Below are positions 9,431 to 17,645 of a DNA stretch of 39,377 nt, piece by piece. The translations under genes and the position numbers were made by a program. Numbering within the stretch: position 1 is the stretch's first letter; every line of letters begins with the position of its first letter. The DNA comes from Marinilabiliaceae bacterium (GTDB lineage: Bacteria > Bacteroidota > Bacteroidia > Bacteroidales > Marinilabiliaceae), in contig WRMI01000025.1 of assembly GCA_009777175.1 (NCBI GenBank), positions 1-39,377 of the forward strand, read 5' to 3'. The notes under the pieces were generated by a model. It worked only from the letters and a program-made list of their open reading frames with translations. It did no database searches and was not told the origin of the DNA.

Positions 9431-9447
9431 TACAAAGTGTGTGCCAA
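9431..9447 (-). promoter_or_regulatory. Sigma-54-like -24/-12 element upstream of dnaK
   Basis: Read on the minus strand, TTGGCAC is followed after five bases by TTGTA, which is the -24/-12 spacing of RpoN promoters (TGGCAC-N5-TTGCA/T). The -24 box is perfect. The -12 box has T instead of the usual C. It lies 45 bases upstream of the dnaK start codon, leaving an untranslated leader of plausible length. No Bacteroidota TAnnTTTG element was found in this gap. Confidence 0.45.
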
Positions 9448-9598
9448 TTATTTTTTATGTAATATTTAGACTTATTTTAAAAAAAAATATGACATTTCGG
9501 CAGACAATTATTGACAGAGGAAAATTTGTCATATATTTTGGGTGTTCTGTGGTGGTATTTTTTTATCGGTCAGTAGTGATAAAAAACCTGAAACAAGA

Positions 9599-10540
9599 TT
9601 AACTAACCTGACTAATTGTTTGATACGCATCAACAATATCTTGCACCAATTTGTGTCTAACTATATCTTTTATAGTAAAATCAATTCTTTCAATACCTTT
9701 TATCTCTTTAAGAATATTCATTGCTTGCACTAATCCAGAATTTTGCGGATTTGGAAGGTCAATTTGTGTTATATCGCCGTTTACGATAAATTTTGCATTA
9801 TCTCCCATTCGGGTTAAGAACATTTTTAGTTGGTTTGTAGTCGTATTTTGCGCTTCGTCAAGAATAACTATCGCATTATTAAGTGTGCGTCCCCTCATAA
9901 ATGCCAAAGGAGCAATCTGAATTGTGCCGTTTTCCATATATTCTTTAAGTTTTATGGCGGGTATCATATCCATAAGTGCGTCATAGAGTGGCTGTAGGTA
10001 TGGGTCGATTTTTTCTTTCATATCTCCGGGCAAAAATCCGAGTTTTTCGCCTGCCTCAACAGCGGGACGACTTAAAATTATTCTTTTTACTATTTTTTGT
10101 TTCAAAGATTTAACTGCCAATGCAATAGAAGTATATGTTTTCCCAGAACCCGCAGGACCTATTGCAAATAATAAGTCGTTGGTTTCGAATGAGAGAACTA
10201 ATTTTCGTTGGTTTTCTGTGCGGGCTTTAATTGGGCGACCGTTTACGCCGTAAAGAATCAAGTTGTCAACATTTTCGGGAACACCTGTTTTGCCCGATAA
10301 AAGTTCCAAAATAACATCTTCTTTTAATACATTGAATTTATGATAATATTCAATCAGGGTAGTTATTTTTTCCTCAAAATCAGCAACTTCATTAGATTCT
10401 CCTGAAACTTTTATCCAATCCCCACGTGCAGTTATCTTCAGTTTGGGAAACTTATTTTTAAGTATCTCAATCTTTGAGTTGTTTACTCCAAAAAATTCCG
10501 TTAAATCGACCGATTCAAGATAAATTATTTTTTCTATCAT
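9599..10540 (-). CDS. PhoH-like ATPase
   Basis: A 313-residue PhoH-family protein. The N-terminal ~100 residues resemble a KH-like RNA-binding module (KLKITARGDWIKVSGE). The ATPase core has a Walker A loop, GPAGSGKT at about 128-135, a Walker B with VILDEAQN near 225, and the conserved segments LSRPAVEAGEKLGFLPGD and RIDFTIKDIVRH. PhoH proteins are cytosolic RNA-linked ATPases; in many bacteria the ybeZ type sits with ybeY. Here the gene instead overlaps the SLC12-like transporter upstream by four bases, so translation is likely coupled. The family call is firm. A specific role in ribosome or RNA maturation is inference. Confidence 0.95.
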   Translation of the reverse strand: MIEKIIYLESVDLTEFFGVNNSKIEILKNKFPKLKITARGDWIKVSGESNEVADFEEKITTLIEYYHKFNVLKEDVILELLSGKTGVPENVDNLILYGVNGRPIKARTENQRKLVLSFETNDLLFAIGPAGSGKTYTSIALAVKSLKQKIVKRIILSRPAVEAGEKLGFLPGDMKEKIDPYLQPLYDALMDMIPAIKLKEYMENGTIQIAPLAFMRGRTLNNAIVILDEAQNTTTNQLKMFLTRMGDNAKFIVNGDITQIDLPNPQNSGLVQAMNILKEIKGIERIDFTIKDIVRHKLVQDIVDAYQTISQVS

Positions 10541-12774
10541 CTTATCTCTTTAGATTTAAAAGAGTTAACAAACAGAATATCGCTAATCTCTTCAAATTGG
10601 GAAAAATATTGAGTGTTTCCGATTTGCAAGCATTCTTCGCGTAATCCCATTATTGTAAGCCCTGCATTATGAGAATGTTCTGCTACTACATCTCCAATGG
10701 TCTGATTTTCAGACAAAATAATAATTTCAATATTGGTAAAAGTGATAGGTAATCGTCCTGCGGCTATAAGTTCTTCTAATTCTTTTTTAGTTTCGTCTTT
10801 CCTGCCTTCTGTGCAAATATTGAATATTTTGATATGACTTTTTTTCCAGTCAGGATGTGCCAAAATGATATATCCAAGCAAAATCATCAGATTAGTATTA
10901 ATTTCGTCGTTTGTCCTAATCCAAACGTGGATCCCGTTTCGGAACTTAATGGGAGCGATGCAATTTCTAAAAATACAAATATCAAAGTCACCTGCTCTCA
11001 CAAGGTTTGTATTTTCCATAATTTTAGTTAATTCTTCGGGTCTATTTTTATCATATTCAAAGACAACCATATTGTTTTCCATTCCCGAAATAGAGGGTGA
11101 TTGAATAACTTGAGCAATAGCAGAAGTATAGGATGGCGAAATCATTGTGTCAATATAAAGTGTGCTAACTTGTTCTTTCATGCTGGCAATCAGTTCTTTA
11201 AAAATTTCTTGGGACTCAATATGAGTTTGTTTATCATAAAATCCTTCAATAAAATGAAAATATGTTCCGAAGCCGTGTTTGTGGCTAATCCATCGCATAA
11301 GGTCAAGTATTTTTTCACGTTTGAACGAATTTTGCGAAATACAAATAGCGGCAGGTCGCCACTCCTCGCTATCCATACTTGTTTGATGTTTTTGCATATA
11401 TATTTGAATAGACCTGTTTAACTGAAAAAGAGCACCCTTAAAGATATTAACCAACCCTTTTTGTTCTTTATTATAATTTTCGATAACAAGATAGAAAATC
11501 ACAATAATAATGTATGAAAGGAATGTGTAAAAAGGATTAATCTGAAACATTACCCATACCGAGAGCAAAAATCCTCCGAGAGAAAAATACCATTTCGATT
11601 TAAAACGAGGGCGATATGAAGGCGGTGATCCAAAATGATTTAAAAAAGAGATAAGATTCAAAGTACCATAAGAAATAAGGAAGAACATAGAAATAATTTG
11701 CGCAACAGCGTCAATATCACCCATACTGACAAAAACTGCGGCAATAATTATTGTTATAATAGATGCATTATAAGGTTCGTGCTTCTCGCCTTTTCCTTTG
11801 GCAAAGAGATAATTTATACGCCTTGAGGGGAATGATTTGTCGCTTGCTAATGCTTGCAGTGTTCTCGGTGCTACTAATATTGAACCTATTGCGGATGATA
11901 GCGTTGCGGCTGCTAATCCAATGGGAATAACAATTGCTCCCCATAATGCAATATCAGACATGATAAGCTGTTTTTCTAATAAATCGGCTTGAGATGCAGA
12001 AACAGATAACTTCCATATTATCAATATATAGACAATTAAGCCGGTTATAGTACCGCACATTGTACCCAGCGGAATTGATTTGCCGGGGTTTCGCAGGTCG
12101 CCGCTTAGTCCCACACCAGCGGTCATTCCCGTAAAGGCAGGAAAACAGATGGCAAATACTATAAAAAAATTGTGTCCATGAAAAAAGAAGTTATTTCCGG
12201 GTTCTCGCAAAACGTCATCACCGGGATCAATGGGTTTTCCCGCAAAAAAGAACAACAATGCCACAATTAATATCATTGTTATAATATATAACATTTTTAA
12301 TCCCGAACCTGACCCTTTTCTTAACATTACAAAAGCTAGTATGCTTAGTGCGGGAATACTAATCACTTGGCGGTGCAATGTAAAGTGTAAATTGGCGTGA
12401 ACCCAATTAAATATTGGCTCAAAAGCCTCTGTAAAAGCGATGATGTAGAACGCTACTCCAATTGCCTGAGAAAAATAAAGTGCAATACCTATTGTTGAGC
12501 CGATTTTAAGTCCGAAGGAACGTGAAATAATAAAATATTCACCACCTCCTTCTACTCGTGTGTTTGTTGCTATTTCAGAAATTGCAAGAGCAGTTGGAAT
12601 AGTAATCATGTGCCCTAATATTATTAAAAAAAGAGCGCCCCAAAATCCTAACTCGCCTACTGCCATTCCAAAACGCAAAAACATTATAGCACCCATTATT
12701 GTTGATGCTGCTGTCAAATAAACGGGAAGAGTCCCCAGACCTACTTTGTTTTCTGTTTCATTAATTTTTTTCAT
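10537..12774 (-). CDS. SLC12-like (cation-chloride cotransporter family) amino acid/ion permease
   Basis: A 745-residue protein. The first ~440 residues form an APC-superfamily transporter with about twelve membrane segments, starting at LTAASTIMGAIMFLRFG. The segments GVGLSGDLRNPGKSIPLG and APRTLQALASDKSFP are characteristic of the SLC12 branch rather than ordinary amino acid permeases. The C-terminal ~300 residues are a soluble cytoplasmic domain as in SLC12 proteins, with WRPAAICIS near its start. The likely substrate is K+/Na+ with chloride, but amino acids cannot be ruled out. The stop overlaps the start of the PhoH-like gene, and both are probably one transcript starting near 12774. Confidence 0.85.
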   Translation of the reverse strand: MKKINETENKVGLGTLPVYLTAASTIMGAIMFLRFGMAVGELGFWGALFLIILGHMITIPTALAISEIATNTRVEGGGEYFIISRSFGLKIGSTIGIALYFSQAIGVAFYIIAFTEAFEPIFNWVHANLHFTLHRQVISIPALSILAFVMLRKGSGSGLKMLYIITMILIVALLFFFAGKPIDPGDDVLREPGNNFFFHGHNFFIVFAICFPAFTGMTAGVGLSGDLRNPGKSIPLGTMCGTITGLIVYILIIWKLSVSASQADLLEKQLIMSDIALWGAIVIPIGLAAATLSSAIGSILVAPRTLQALASDKSFPSRRINYLFAKGKGEKHEPYNASIITIIIAAVFVSMGDIDAVAQIISMFFLISYGTLNLISFLNHFGSPPSYRPRFKSKWYFSLGGFLLSVWVMFQINPFYTFLSYIIIVIFYLVIENYNKEQKGLVNIFKGALFQLNRSIQIYMQKHQTSMDSEEWRPAAICISQNSFKREKILDLMRWISHKHGFGTYFHFIEGFYDKQTHIESQEIFKELIASMKEQVSTLYIDTMISPSYTSAIAQVIQSPSISGMENNMVVFEYDKNRPEELTKIMENTNLVRAGDFDICIFRNCIAPIKFRNGIHVWIRTNDEINTNLMILLGYIILAHPDWKKSHIKIFNICTEGRKDETKKELEELIAAGRLPITFTNIEIIILSENQTIGDVVAEHSHNAGLTIMGLREECLQIGNTQYFSQFEEISDILFVNSFKSKEIR

Positions 12775-12804
12775 ATTTATTTTTTAGCCACTAATTATTT
12801 TATT

Positions 12805-12865
12805 GATTTCCACTAATCTCTAATCTTTAACCACTAACCACTAACCGCTAACCACTAACCACTAT
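12805..12865. repeat. Short aaccact tandem repeat
   Basis: About six copies of a 7-base unit (aaccact, with one aaccgct variant) lie just upstream of the SLC12-like gene. They form the first part of the 759-base gap 12775-13533. The same word occurs elsewhere in this genome as 'agtggtta'. Confidence 0.75.
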
Positions 12866-13008
12866 CTAAAATAAATTGCAAAGTTACAATGTTTTTTTGA
12901 AATAAAATCATTATTTACCCATTAAATTTTTATATAATTTTTATATTATTGTATTTCAATGTTTTATGTTTCAATTTAACTTAAAAAAAAATCTCAAAGC
13001 TCTCTCAG

Positions 13009-13099
13009 TAGCTATAAAAAAAATAACAAGCCTCCCTTTTTCCCTTATTCAACTGAAAATAAGGGAATAAGGGGCTGTTTTTTATGTTTTTTATAGCTA
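13009..13099. repeat. 91-base nested inverted repeat
   Basis: Outer arms: 13009-13032 (tagctataaaa...caagcc) pairs with 13073-13099 (ggctgtttt...tatagcta). An inner perfect 8-bp hairpin lies at 13042-13049 and 13058-13065 (cccttatt / aataaggg). The right half (about 13060-13128) has a diverged relative at about 33228-33295. It could be a small miniature element or a structured RNA. It lies between the divergently transcribed SLC12-like and ftsQ genes. Confidence 0.65.
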
Positions 13100-13159
13100 T
13101 TAAGGGATCCTGGAAAAATAAGGGATTCCGTTATTATTGTACTCCCGACATTCATTACA

Positions 13160-13291
13160 TACAACAATATCTTTAAAACGCAAAGGTCTCAAAGGTTTTT
13201 CGCTAAAAACACACTTGATTGTTTTAAGTTTTATTCTTTGTGTTCTCAACTTTGCGCCTTTGCGTTAAAATAAATATGATGAATAATGCAG
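13160..13291. repeat. Dispersed ctttgcg repeat, copy upstream of ftsQ
   Basis: The block includes 'cgcaaagg...tttttcgctaaaa' on the left and 'ttctcaactttgcgcctttg' plus 'cgttaaaataaat' on the right, ending near 'gaataatgcag'. It matches 20530-20643 and 26141-26207 closely. It is non-coding. Confidence 0.8.
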
Positions 13292-13321
13292 ATAAAATTT
13301 TTTACTTTTTTTAACAAATTT

Positions 13322-13354
13322 TTTGCATAGTTTTAAAAAAAATTATTACTTTTG
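13322..13354 (+). promoter_or_regulatory. Bacteroidota-type promoter for ftsQ-ftsA
   Basis: TTTG at 13322-13325 and TACTTTTG at 13347-13354 are separated by 21 bases, which fits the TTTG-N19..21-TAnnTTTG consensus. The start codon of ftsQ is about 180 bases downstream. The leader contains a perfect 8-bp hairpin (gggcaaac / gtttgccc, 13400-13421) and repeat words such as 'ttcgtggcta', so the 5' leader is unusually long and partly repetitive. Confidence 0.6.
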
Positions 13355-13533
13355 CAAAAATTTTTGCAGAAATAAAAGAAGAAAGTTAGTGATTAGTAGG
13401 GGCAAACCTACGTGTTTGCCCTCACCGCACAATAAAATGTTAGTGCGATTTCGTGTAATTCGTGGCTAACTATAATGAGAGGAAAATTTCTGTAATTCGT
13501 GGCTAGAAATATAAAAGAAAAAATATTTGTACA

Positions 13534-14265
13534 ATGAAAAGGTATATCAGTTTGGTTTTATGGGGTTTAATTGTTTTATATCTTATTTTTGCTGCTGTTT
13601 TTTTATCCCGTAAGAACAATAATTTAGTATGTACCGGCATAAAGATTACAATAGTTGATAGCCTTTCTAACCGTTTTGTAACAGAAAATGAGTTAAAAAA
13701 AATGTTTTTGGACACCTATCCTGACCTTGTTGGAAGTTCCATCAAAGAAATGGAATTTCGGGCAATGGAAGAAACCGTGCAAACACATCCTGCAATCCAA
13801 ATATGCCATATTTTCAGTAATCCAAAGGGTATCTTAAATATAAGAATTTTGCAATATGAACCTGTTGTTAGGGTATTTACGGGAAGTGTTTCCTATTATT
13901 TAGATAAAACCGGACACAAAATACCCGCATCAAATAAATTCAATGTTCGTTCGTTGGTAGTGAATGGCTCAATACCAAACAACACAGACGACCTTATGAA
14001 CGTGGCAAATTTTATTAAAAACGACACATTTTGGGATGCTCAAATAGAACAGATTTATGTAAAACGAAATAACGAATATATTTTATCGCCGCGTGTAGGA
14101 GATCATTTAATTCTGCTCGGAACCCCATCAAACATTGAAAATAAATTTAGAAATTTAAAAGCATTTTACAAGCAAACGAATCCAAAAACTTGGAATCAAT
14201 ATAAAGTCATAAATTTAAAATATAAAGACCAAATAGTATGTTCACGGAACAGGTTACAAATATAA
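13534..14265 (+). CDS. ftsQ: Cell division protein FtsQ
   Basis: A 243-residue bitopic protein: a short cytoplasmic N-terminus, one membrane helix at about 5-24, then a periplasmic part. A POTRA-like domain (about 35-110, with VTENELKKMF and HPAIQICHIFSNPKGILNIRILQYEPVVRVF) is followed by the beta domain (YYLDKTGHKIPAS and the terminal KYKDQIVCSR). FtsQ links early and late division proteins in the divisome. Position strongly supports the call: ftsA starts 13 bases after the stop. Usually murC or other mur genes lie upstream in the dcw cluster, but here the preceding gene is an unrelated divergent transporter, so ftsQ has its own promoter. Confidence 0.93.
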   Translation: MKRYISLVLWGLIVLYLIFAAVFLSRKNNNLVCTGIKITIVDSLSNRFVTENELKKMFLDTYPDLVGSSIKEMEFRAMEETVQTHPAIQICHIFSNPKGILNIRILQYEPVVRVFTGSVSYYLDKTGHKIPASNKFNVRSLVVNGSIPNNTDDLMNVANFIKNDTFWDAQIEQIYVKRNNEYILSPRVGDHLILLGTPSNIENKFRNLKAFYKQTNPKTWNQYKVINLKYKDQIVCSRNRLQI

Positions 14266-14277
14266 AGATAAAAGAAT

Positions 14278-15630
14278 ATGAATCCAGAAAATAAAATAAT
14301 AGGTGCGGTTGATATCGGAACAACAAAGATTGTAGCGATAGCGGGGCGAAAAAATAAGTTCGGTCGTTTCGAAGTAATTGGTTTAGAAAAGATTGCATCA
14401 ATTGGAGTTAAGCGTGGAGTAATTTCCAATATTGACGAAACTGTAAAAGCAATATCAGAAGTAGTTAATCGGCTACAAGAGAGGTTAGATATCATTCTTA
14501 CAGACGTTTATGTAGGTATGGCGGGCTATTCAATGCGAAGCCATTCTACGCGCTGTTACAGGTTTATTAAAAAAGGTGCAGTTATTACAAACCACGATGT
14601 AGAGCAGTTGCGAAGGGATGGCTTTCGTGTAATGACAGAGCCGGGTGAAACAATAGTCCACGTTATTCCTCAAGATTATAGCGTAGACCACGAAATGAAA
14701 GAAAAGAATCCGATAGGTACGCTTGGCGAGCGGTTAGAAGGTAATTTTCACGTAGTTATCGGACGCGTGAACGCCATCGGAAATATTGAAAAATGTATTA
14801 ATCGAGCAAATTTGAAACTTGCCGGAGTAATGCTTGAATCCCTTGCATCAGCGCACGCCGTTTCGAGCGAAGAAGAACGCGAAGCAGGAGTAGTGGTGGT
14901 CGACTTTGGCGGCGGAACTACCGAATTAGCAGTATTTTACGAAGGTGCTATCAGGTATTCTACGGTTATTCCCTTAGGTGGAAATATTATTACAAACGAT
15001 ATTAGGGAAGGCTGCAGTTTAGTTCAAAAACATGCTGAAGCAATTAAAGTGAAATTCGGCTCCGCAATAGGAAATTTAGAAAGCGACGAAGTAGTGATTT
15101 CCATACCCGGTATTCAAGGGTGGGAAGCAAAAGAGATTTCTTCTAAAAATTTATCTTGTATAATTCAGGCAAGAATGGAAGATATTATCGAGTGTGTGTT
15201 GTTTCATATTAAAGAATCAGGATATTATGAAAAATTAGGCGCAGGGATTGTTATTACAGGAGGTGGTGCATTGCTGAAATATATTGCTGAATTGATTAAA
15301 TACCATACTTTATTAGATGTTAGGATGGGATATCCAGACCAATTTTTCAAAGATGATACCATTCCTCGTAATGAATTACCGTTATATTCTACCGCTGTTG
15401 GTTTGATGATAGGTAGTCCATTATATGTTACGCCAAAATATTTTGAACAAGAACTTTTCCCCGAACCAGAAACTGACGATAAAACATTCGTAAAAAAAGA
15501 TACGAAAAAAGAAAAAAACAAAAATAAAAATAGAATGAGAGTACCTGTTGGCGATTTTGCAGGAAGATTTGTCGGAACTATTAAAAAGAATTTAGTAAGT
15601 ATGTTCGAAGAAAAAGATACGGAAATGTAA
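14278..15630 (+). CDS. ftsA: Cell division protein FtsA
   Basis: A 450-residue actin-like protein. The phosphate-1 motif is AVDIGTTKIVAIAG near the N-terminus. The FtsA-specific 1C subdomain follows, with SMRSHSTRCYRFI and HVIPQDYSVD. Phosphate-2 is VVVDFGGGTTELAVF, and the adenosine motif is GIVITGGGALLKYI. The C-terminus carries a basic linker (KKDTKKEKNKNKNR) and a terminal amphipathic stretch (FVGTIKKNLVSMFEE), suited to membrane binding. FtsA tethers FtsZ filaments to the inner membrane. Co-transcribed with ftsQ. Normally ftsZ follows directly; here a 5.3 kb accessory block intervenes. Confidence 0.97.
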   Translation: MNPENKIIGAVDIGTTKIVAIAGRKNKFGRFEVIGLEKIASIGVKRGVISNIDETVKAISEVVNRLQERLDIILTDVYVGMAGYSMRSHSTRCYRFIKKGAVITNHDVEQLRRDGFRVMTEPGETIVHVIPQDYSVDHEMKEKNPIGTLGERLEGNFHVVIGRVNAIGNIEKCINRANLKLAGVMLESLASAHAVSSEEEREAGVVVVDFGGGTTELAVFYEGAIRYSTVIPLGGNIITNDIREGCSLVQKHAEAIKVKFGSAIGNLESDEVVISIPGIQGWEAKEISSKNLSCIIQARMEDIIECVLFHIKESGYYEKLGAGIVITGGGALLKYIAELIKYHTLLDVRMGYPDQFFKDDTIPRNELPLYSTAVGLMIGSPLYVTPKYFEQELFPEPETDDKTFVKKDTKKEKNKNKNRMRVPVGDFAGRFVGTIKKNLVSMFEEKDTEM

Positions 15631-15690
15631 AAAATTCTGATGTTATGTATTGGATGTGTTGATATTTTGGAAAATTTGCACGTGCCAACT

Positions 15691-15708
15691 GCACTCTGAT
15701 AGGAGTGC
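15691..15708. repeat. Short perfect hairpin after ftsA
   Basis: gcactc-tgatag-gagtgc lies 61 bases after the ftsA stop. It lacks a following T-run, so an intrinsic terminator is not supported. The motif resembles dispersed palindromes seen in other Bacteroidota genomes. Confidence 0.5.
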
Positions 15709-15730
15709 CACTTAGGATACCCAGAGTTAG

Positions 15731-15900
15731 ACTTTATTTTTGACTTAGGGATTTGAATCGGGAATCGTTATTAATGGTTGAGAACTTATGATTCGAAACC
15801 CTCTAAGAAGACAAAAAAAAATTATTTTTTTCAAAAAAAATGCAACATAATATAAAAAAGTGCGTTTAAGTGTATATACTTTTCAAGTTGCAGGCAAGCC
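15731..15900 (+). repeat. ~165-bp direct repeat, copy A (left of accessory block)
   Basis: This stretch matches 20668-20834 over about 165 bases at roughly 80% identity by eye. The best block is 15769-15810, which includes agaacttatg-attcgaaacc and ctctaagaa with one mismatch across about 40 bases. A second block, atgcaacataatat...gtgcgtttaagtg, is also well kept. It sits in the 349-base gap between ftsA and the tail-fibre-like gene and probably contains that gene's promoter region. Confidence 0.85.
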
Positions 15901-15979
15901 GAAGAGTACCCAAAAAATTGAAAAACGTACAAAAAAGGCTTAAATGCAACATATTGTTTAATTAGTAAAAAAAATTTGT

Positions 15980-17011
15980 ATGTTGAAAATTAGAAGATTA
16001 GTAACAGAGACAGCGGTCGCCAATCAGAGCGGGGCAATGGAAACAGATACCATTTTAAAAAACGGGCGGAGTTCGAAAAGCCAGACGAGTAGTATTAACC
16101 CTTTAACGTCTGAAAAAGGAGGCAGACATTTTATAAATATCACAGTTATGGTGTTTCTTTGTTATTTCACAGTGCAAATGCACGGACAAACAATTGAACA
16201 GCAATTGTTGAGCCAATTACATAAGACTAGTTCAACATCAACATCAGATGCGAATAAATGGACCAAAATAGCTGACTGTACAATAACGGCAGGTTGGGAA
16301 GATTTGGGAACAGTAATTGACTTTATGGGAACTGGAGCGGGCAGTTCTCACTTTTATTATGGTACAATAATAGCAAGGTTTAAAAACTCAAACGGATCAC
16401 CAGCCCCGGTTAATTTTTATAATCTTTTACTTTTAGACTCAAATTTGGGAGCCGAAAATGTAAAAGCCATAAGAAATGGGACGAATGTAGCATTGTATAT
16501 AAGGATACCATTAGGCGATGTAACAGTTTTTTTCAAACAGACACTTAAAGGACGGAACGGTGCTATGACAGCGCATAGTAATCAGCCATTTTTAACTTCA
16601 TTGCCTGCAAATGATTTGGTAATTGATTGTGTAAATGGGTTAAACATTCTTACTAACGGCAGAGTTGGCATCGGCACTAATACTCCACGCCAATTGTTAG
16701 AAGTAGCCGGCATTATCCGCGCAGTCGAAGTTAGAGTAGTACCAATAAATGCCGATTTTGTTTTTGACGAAGATTACGAACTGCGCCCACTTGAAGAAGT
16801 AGAGCAATTTATAAAAGAAAACCGCCATTTGCCTGACTTCCCAAGTGCTGCACAAATGGACGAAGACGAAGTGATAGGTCTTGCCGAGATGAACAAACTG
16901 CTGCTGCAAAAGATTGAGGAGTTGACGCTTTATGTGATTGAACTGAAAAAAGAGAATGAAACGCAACAAAAAGTCCTCGATGAGTTAAAAAAAGAATTTT
17001 TAAATAAATAA
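15980..17011 (+). CDS. Secreted tail-fibre-like coiled-coil protein
   Basis: A 343-residue frame. The C-terminal half has the layout common in Bacteroidota secreted 'tail-fibre/chaperone-of-endosialidase-like' proteins: GRVGIGTNTPRQLLEVAG (a fibre repeat), VFDEDYELRPLEEVEQFIKEN, HLPDFPSA, then IGLAEMNKLLLQKIEELTLYVIELKKEN and a terminal coiled coil. A hydrophobic segment with a QA-like cleavage site (ITVMVFLCYFTVQMHGQ) sits at about 54-70. The true start may therefore be the ATG at 16148, which would give a normal signal peptide and 287 residues; the upstream 56 residues look unlike secreted-protein leader. Function is unknown, perhaps surface adhesion. It begins the accessory block. Confidence 0.7.
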   Translation: MLKIRRLVTETAVANQSGAMETDTILKNGRSSKSQTSSINPLTSEKGGRHFINITVMVFLCYFTVQMHGQTIEQQLLSQLHKTSSTSTSDANKWTKIADCTITAGWEDLGTVIDFMGTGAGSSHFYYGTIIARFKNSNGSPAPVNFYNLLLLDSNLGAENVKAIRNGTNVALYIRIPLGDVTVFFKQTLKGRNGAMTAHSNQPFLTSLPANDLVIDCVNGLNILTNGRVGIGTNTPRQLLEVAGIIRAVEVRVVPINADFVFDEDYELRPLEEVEQFIKENRHLPDFPSAAQMDEDEVIGLAEMNKLLLQKIEELTLYVIELKKENETQQKVLDELKKEFLNK

Positions 17012-17014
17012 TTA

Positions 17015-17645
17015 ATAGGAGACAATAAAATGAAAAATCTAATAAAGATTAAAATGTTATCAATCATCCTGCTTATATGCGGAGGATGTATTATTGGAGG
17101 ATGTAAAAATCCAGATGAAAATGTTGATAATGAAGAAATATCAATAGAAACGCGAATTTTAGAAAAAACTAAATGGAAATTAGTTGGTATTGTCGATGAA
17201 CAAGGCGATATGAAAATTCTTGAACCAAAAGATTGTGATGAGTGCTATACCCTTACATTTGATTCATCTTCTACCTTTTTAAGTTTTTCTTCTGCAAATC
17301 AAATAGAAGGAACTTATGTAGTTGATTATGAAACAAAAGAAATGCGTATTACTGAATTTAAGGGAACTGAAATAAACGAAAGAGGTGATGGGCAACTATT
17401 TTGCAATCTTTTTTATTCTGTAAAATCTTTTATTTTACAAGAAAATGAATTAAGATTGTATTGTAACGAAAAGAAAAATTATTTACTTTTTAAAATACAG
17501 CAATTTTAATAATTAAAAAAATAGGAGACAAAAAAATGAAAAATCTAAAAAAGATTAAAATGTTATCAATCATCCTGCTTATATGCGGAGGATGTATTAT
17601 TGGAGGATGTAAAAATCCAGATAAAAATGTTGATAATGAAGAAAT
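17015..17645 (+). repeat. Duplicated leader and signal-peptide segment of two adjacent lipoprotein genes
   Basis: Bases 17016-17146 and 17522-17652 are nearly identical. They cover the ribosome-binding region (aataggagaca) and the first ~39 codons, with only two mismatches inside about 117 coding bases. Beyond that point the two genes share nothing. The sharp boundary indicates recent duplication or recombination of a leader module. Confidence 0.9.
17030..17509 (+). CDS. Lipoprotein with a small META/lipocalin-like beta domain
   Basis: A 159-residue product. It has a basic N-terminus, a hydrophobic stretch (MLSIILLICGG) and Cys20 or Cys25 (IIGGC) as the lipidated residue. After an acidic linker, the mature domain reads TKWKLVGIVDEQGDMKILEPKDCDECYTLTFD followed by strands with SFSSANQIEGTYVVDY. 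That is the W-KLVG and TLTFD/GTY pattern of small Bacteroidota META/lipocalin-like lipoproteins of unknown ligand. An aggag motif 9-10 bases upstream is a better ribosome-binding site than most in this window. It follows the tail-fibre-like gene by 18 bases, so they are probably co-transcribed. Confidence 0.75.
   Translation: MKNLIKIKMLSIILLICGGCIIGGCKNPDENVDNEEISIETRILEKTKWKLVGIVDEQGDMKILEPKDCDECYTLTFDSSSTFLSFSSANQIEGTYVVDYETKEMRITEFKGTEINERGDGQLFCNLFYSVKSFILQENELRLYCNEKKNYLLFKIQQF

Noticed and set aside
15691-15708. CIRCE-like operator (gcactc / gagtgc)
   Set aside because: CIRCE needs TTAGCACTC-N9-GAGTGCTAA; here the spacer is six bases, the outer arms do not match and no heat-shock gene follows.
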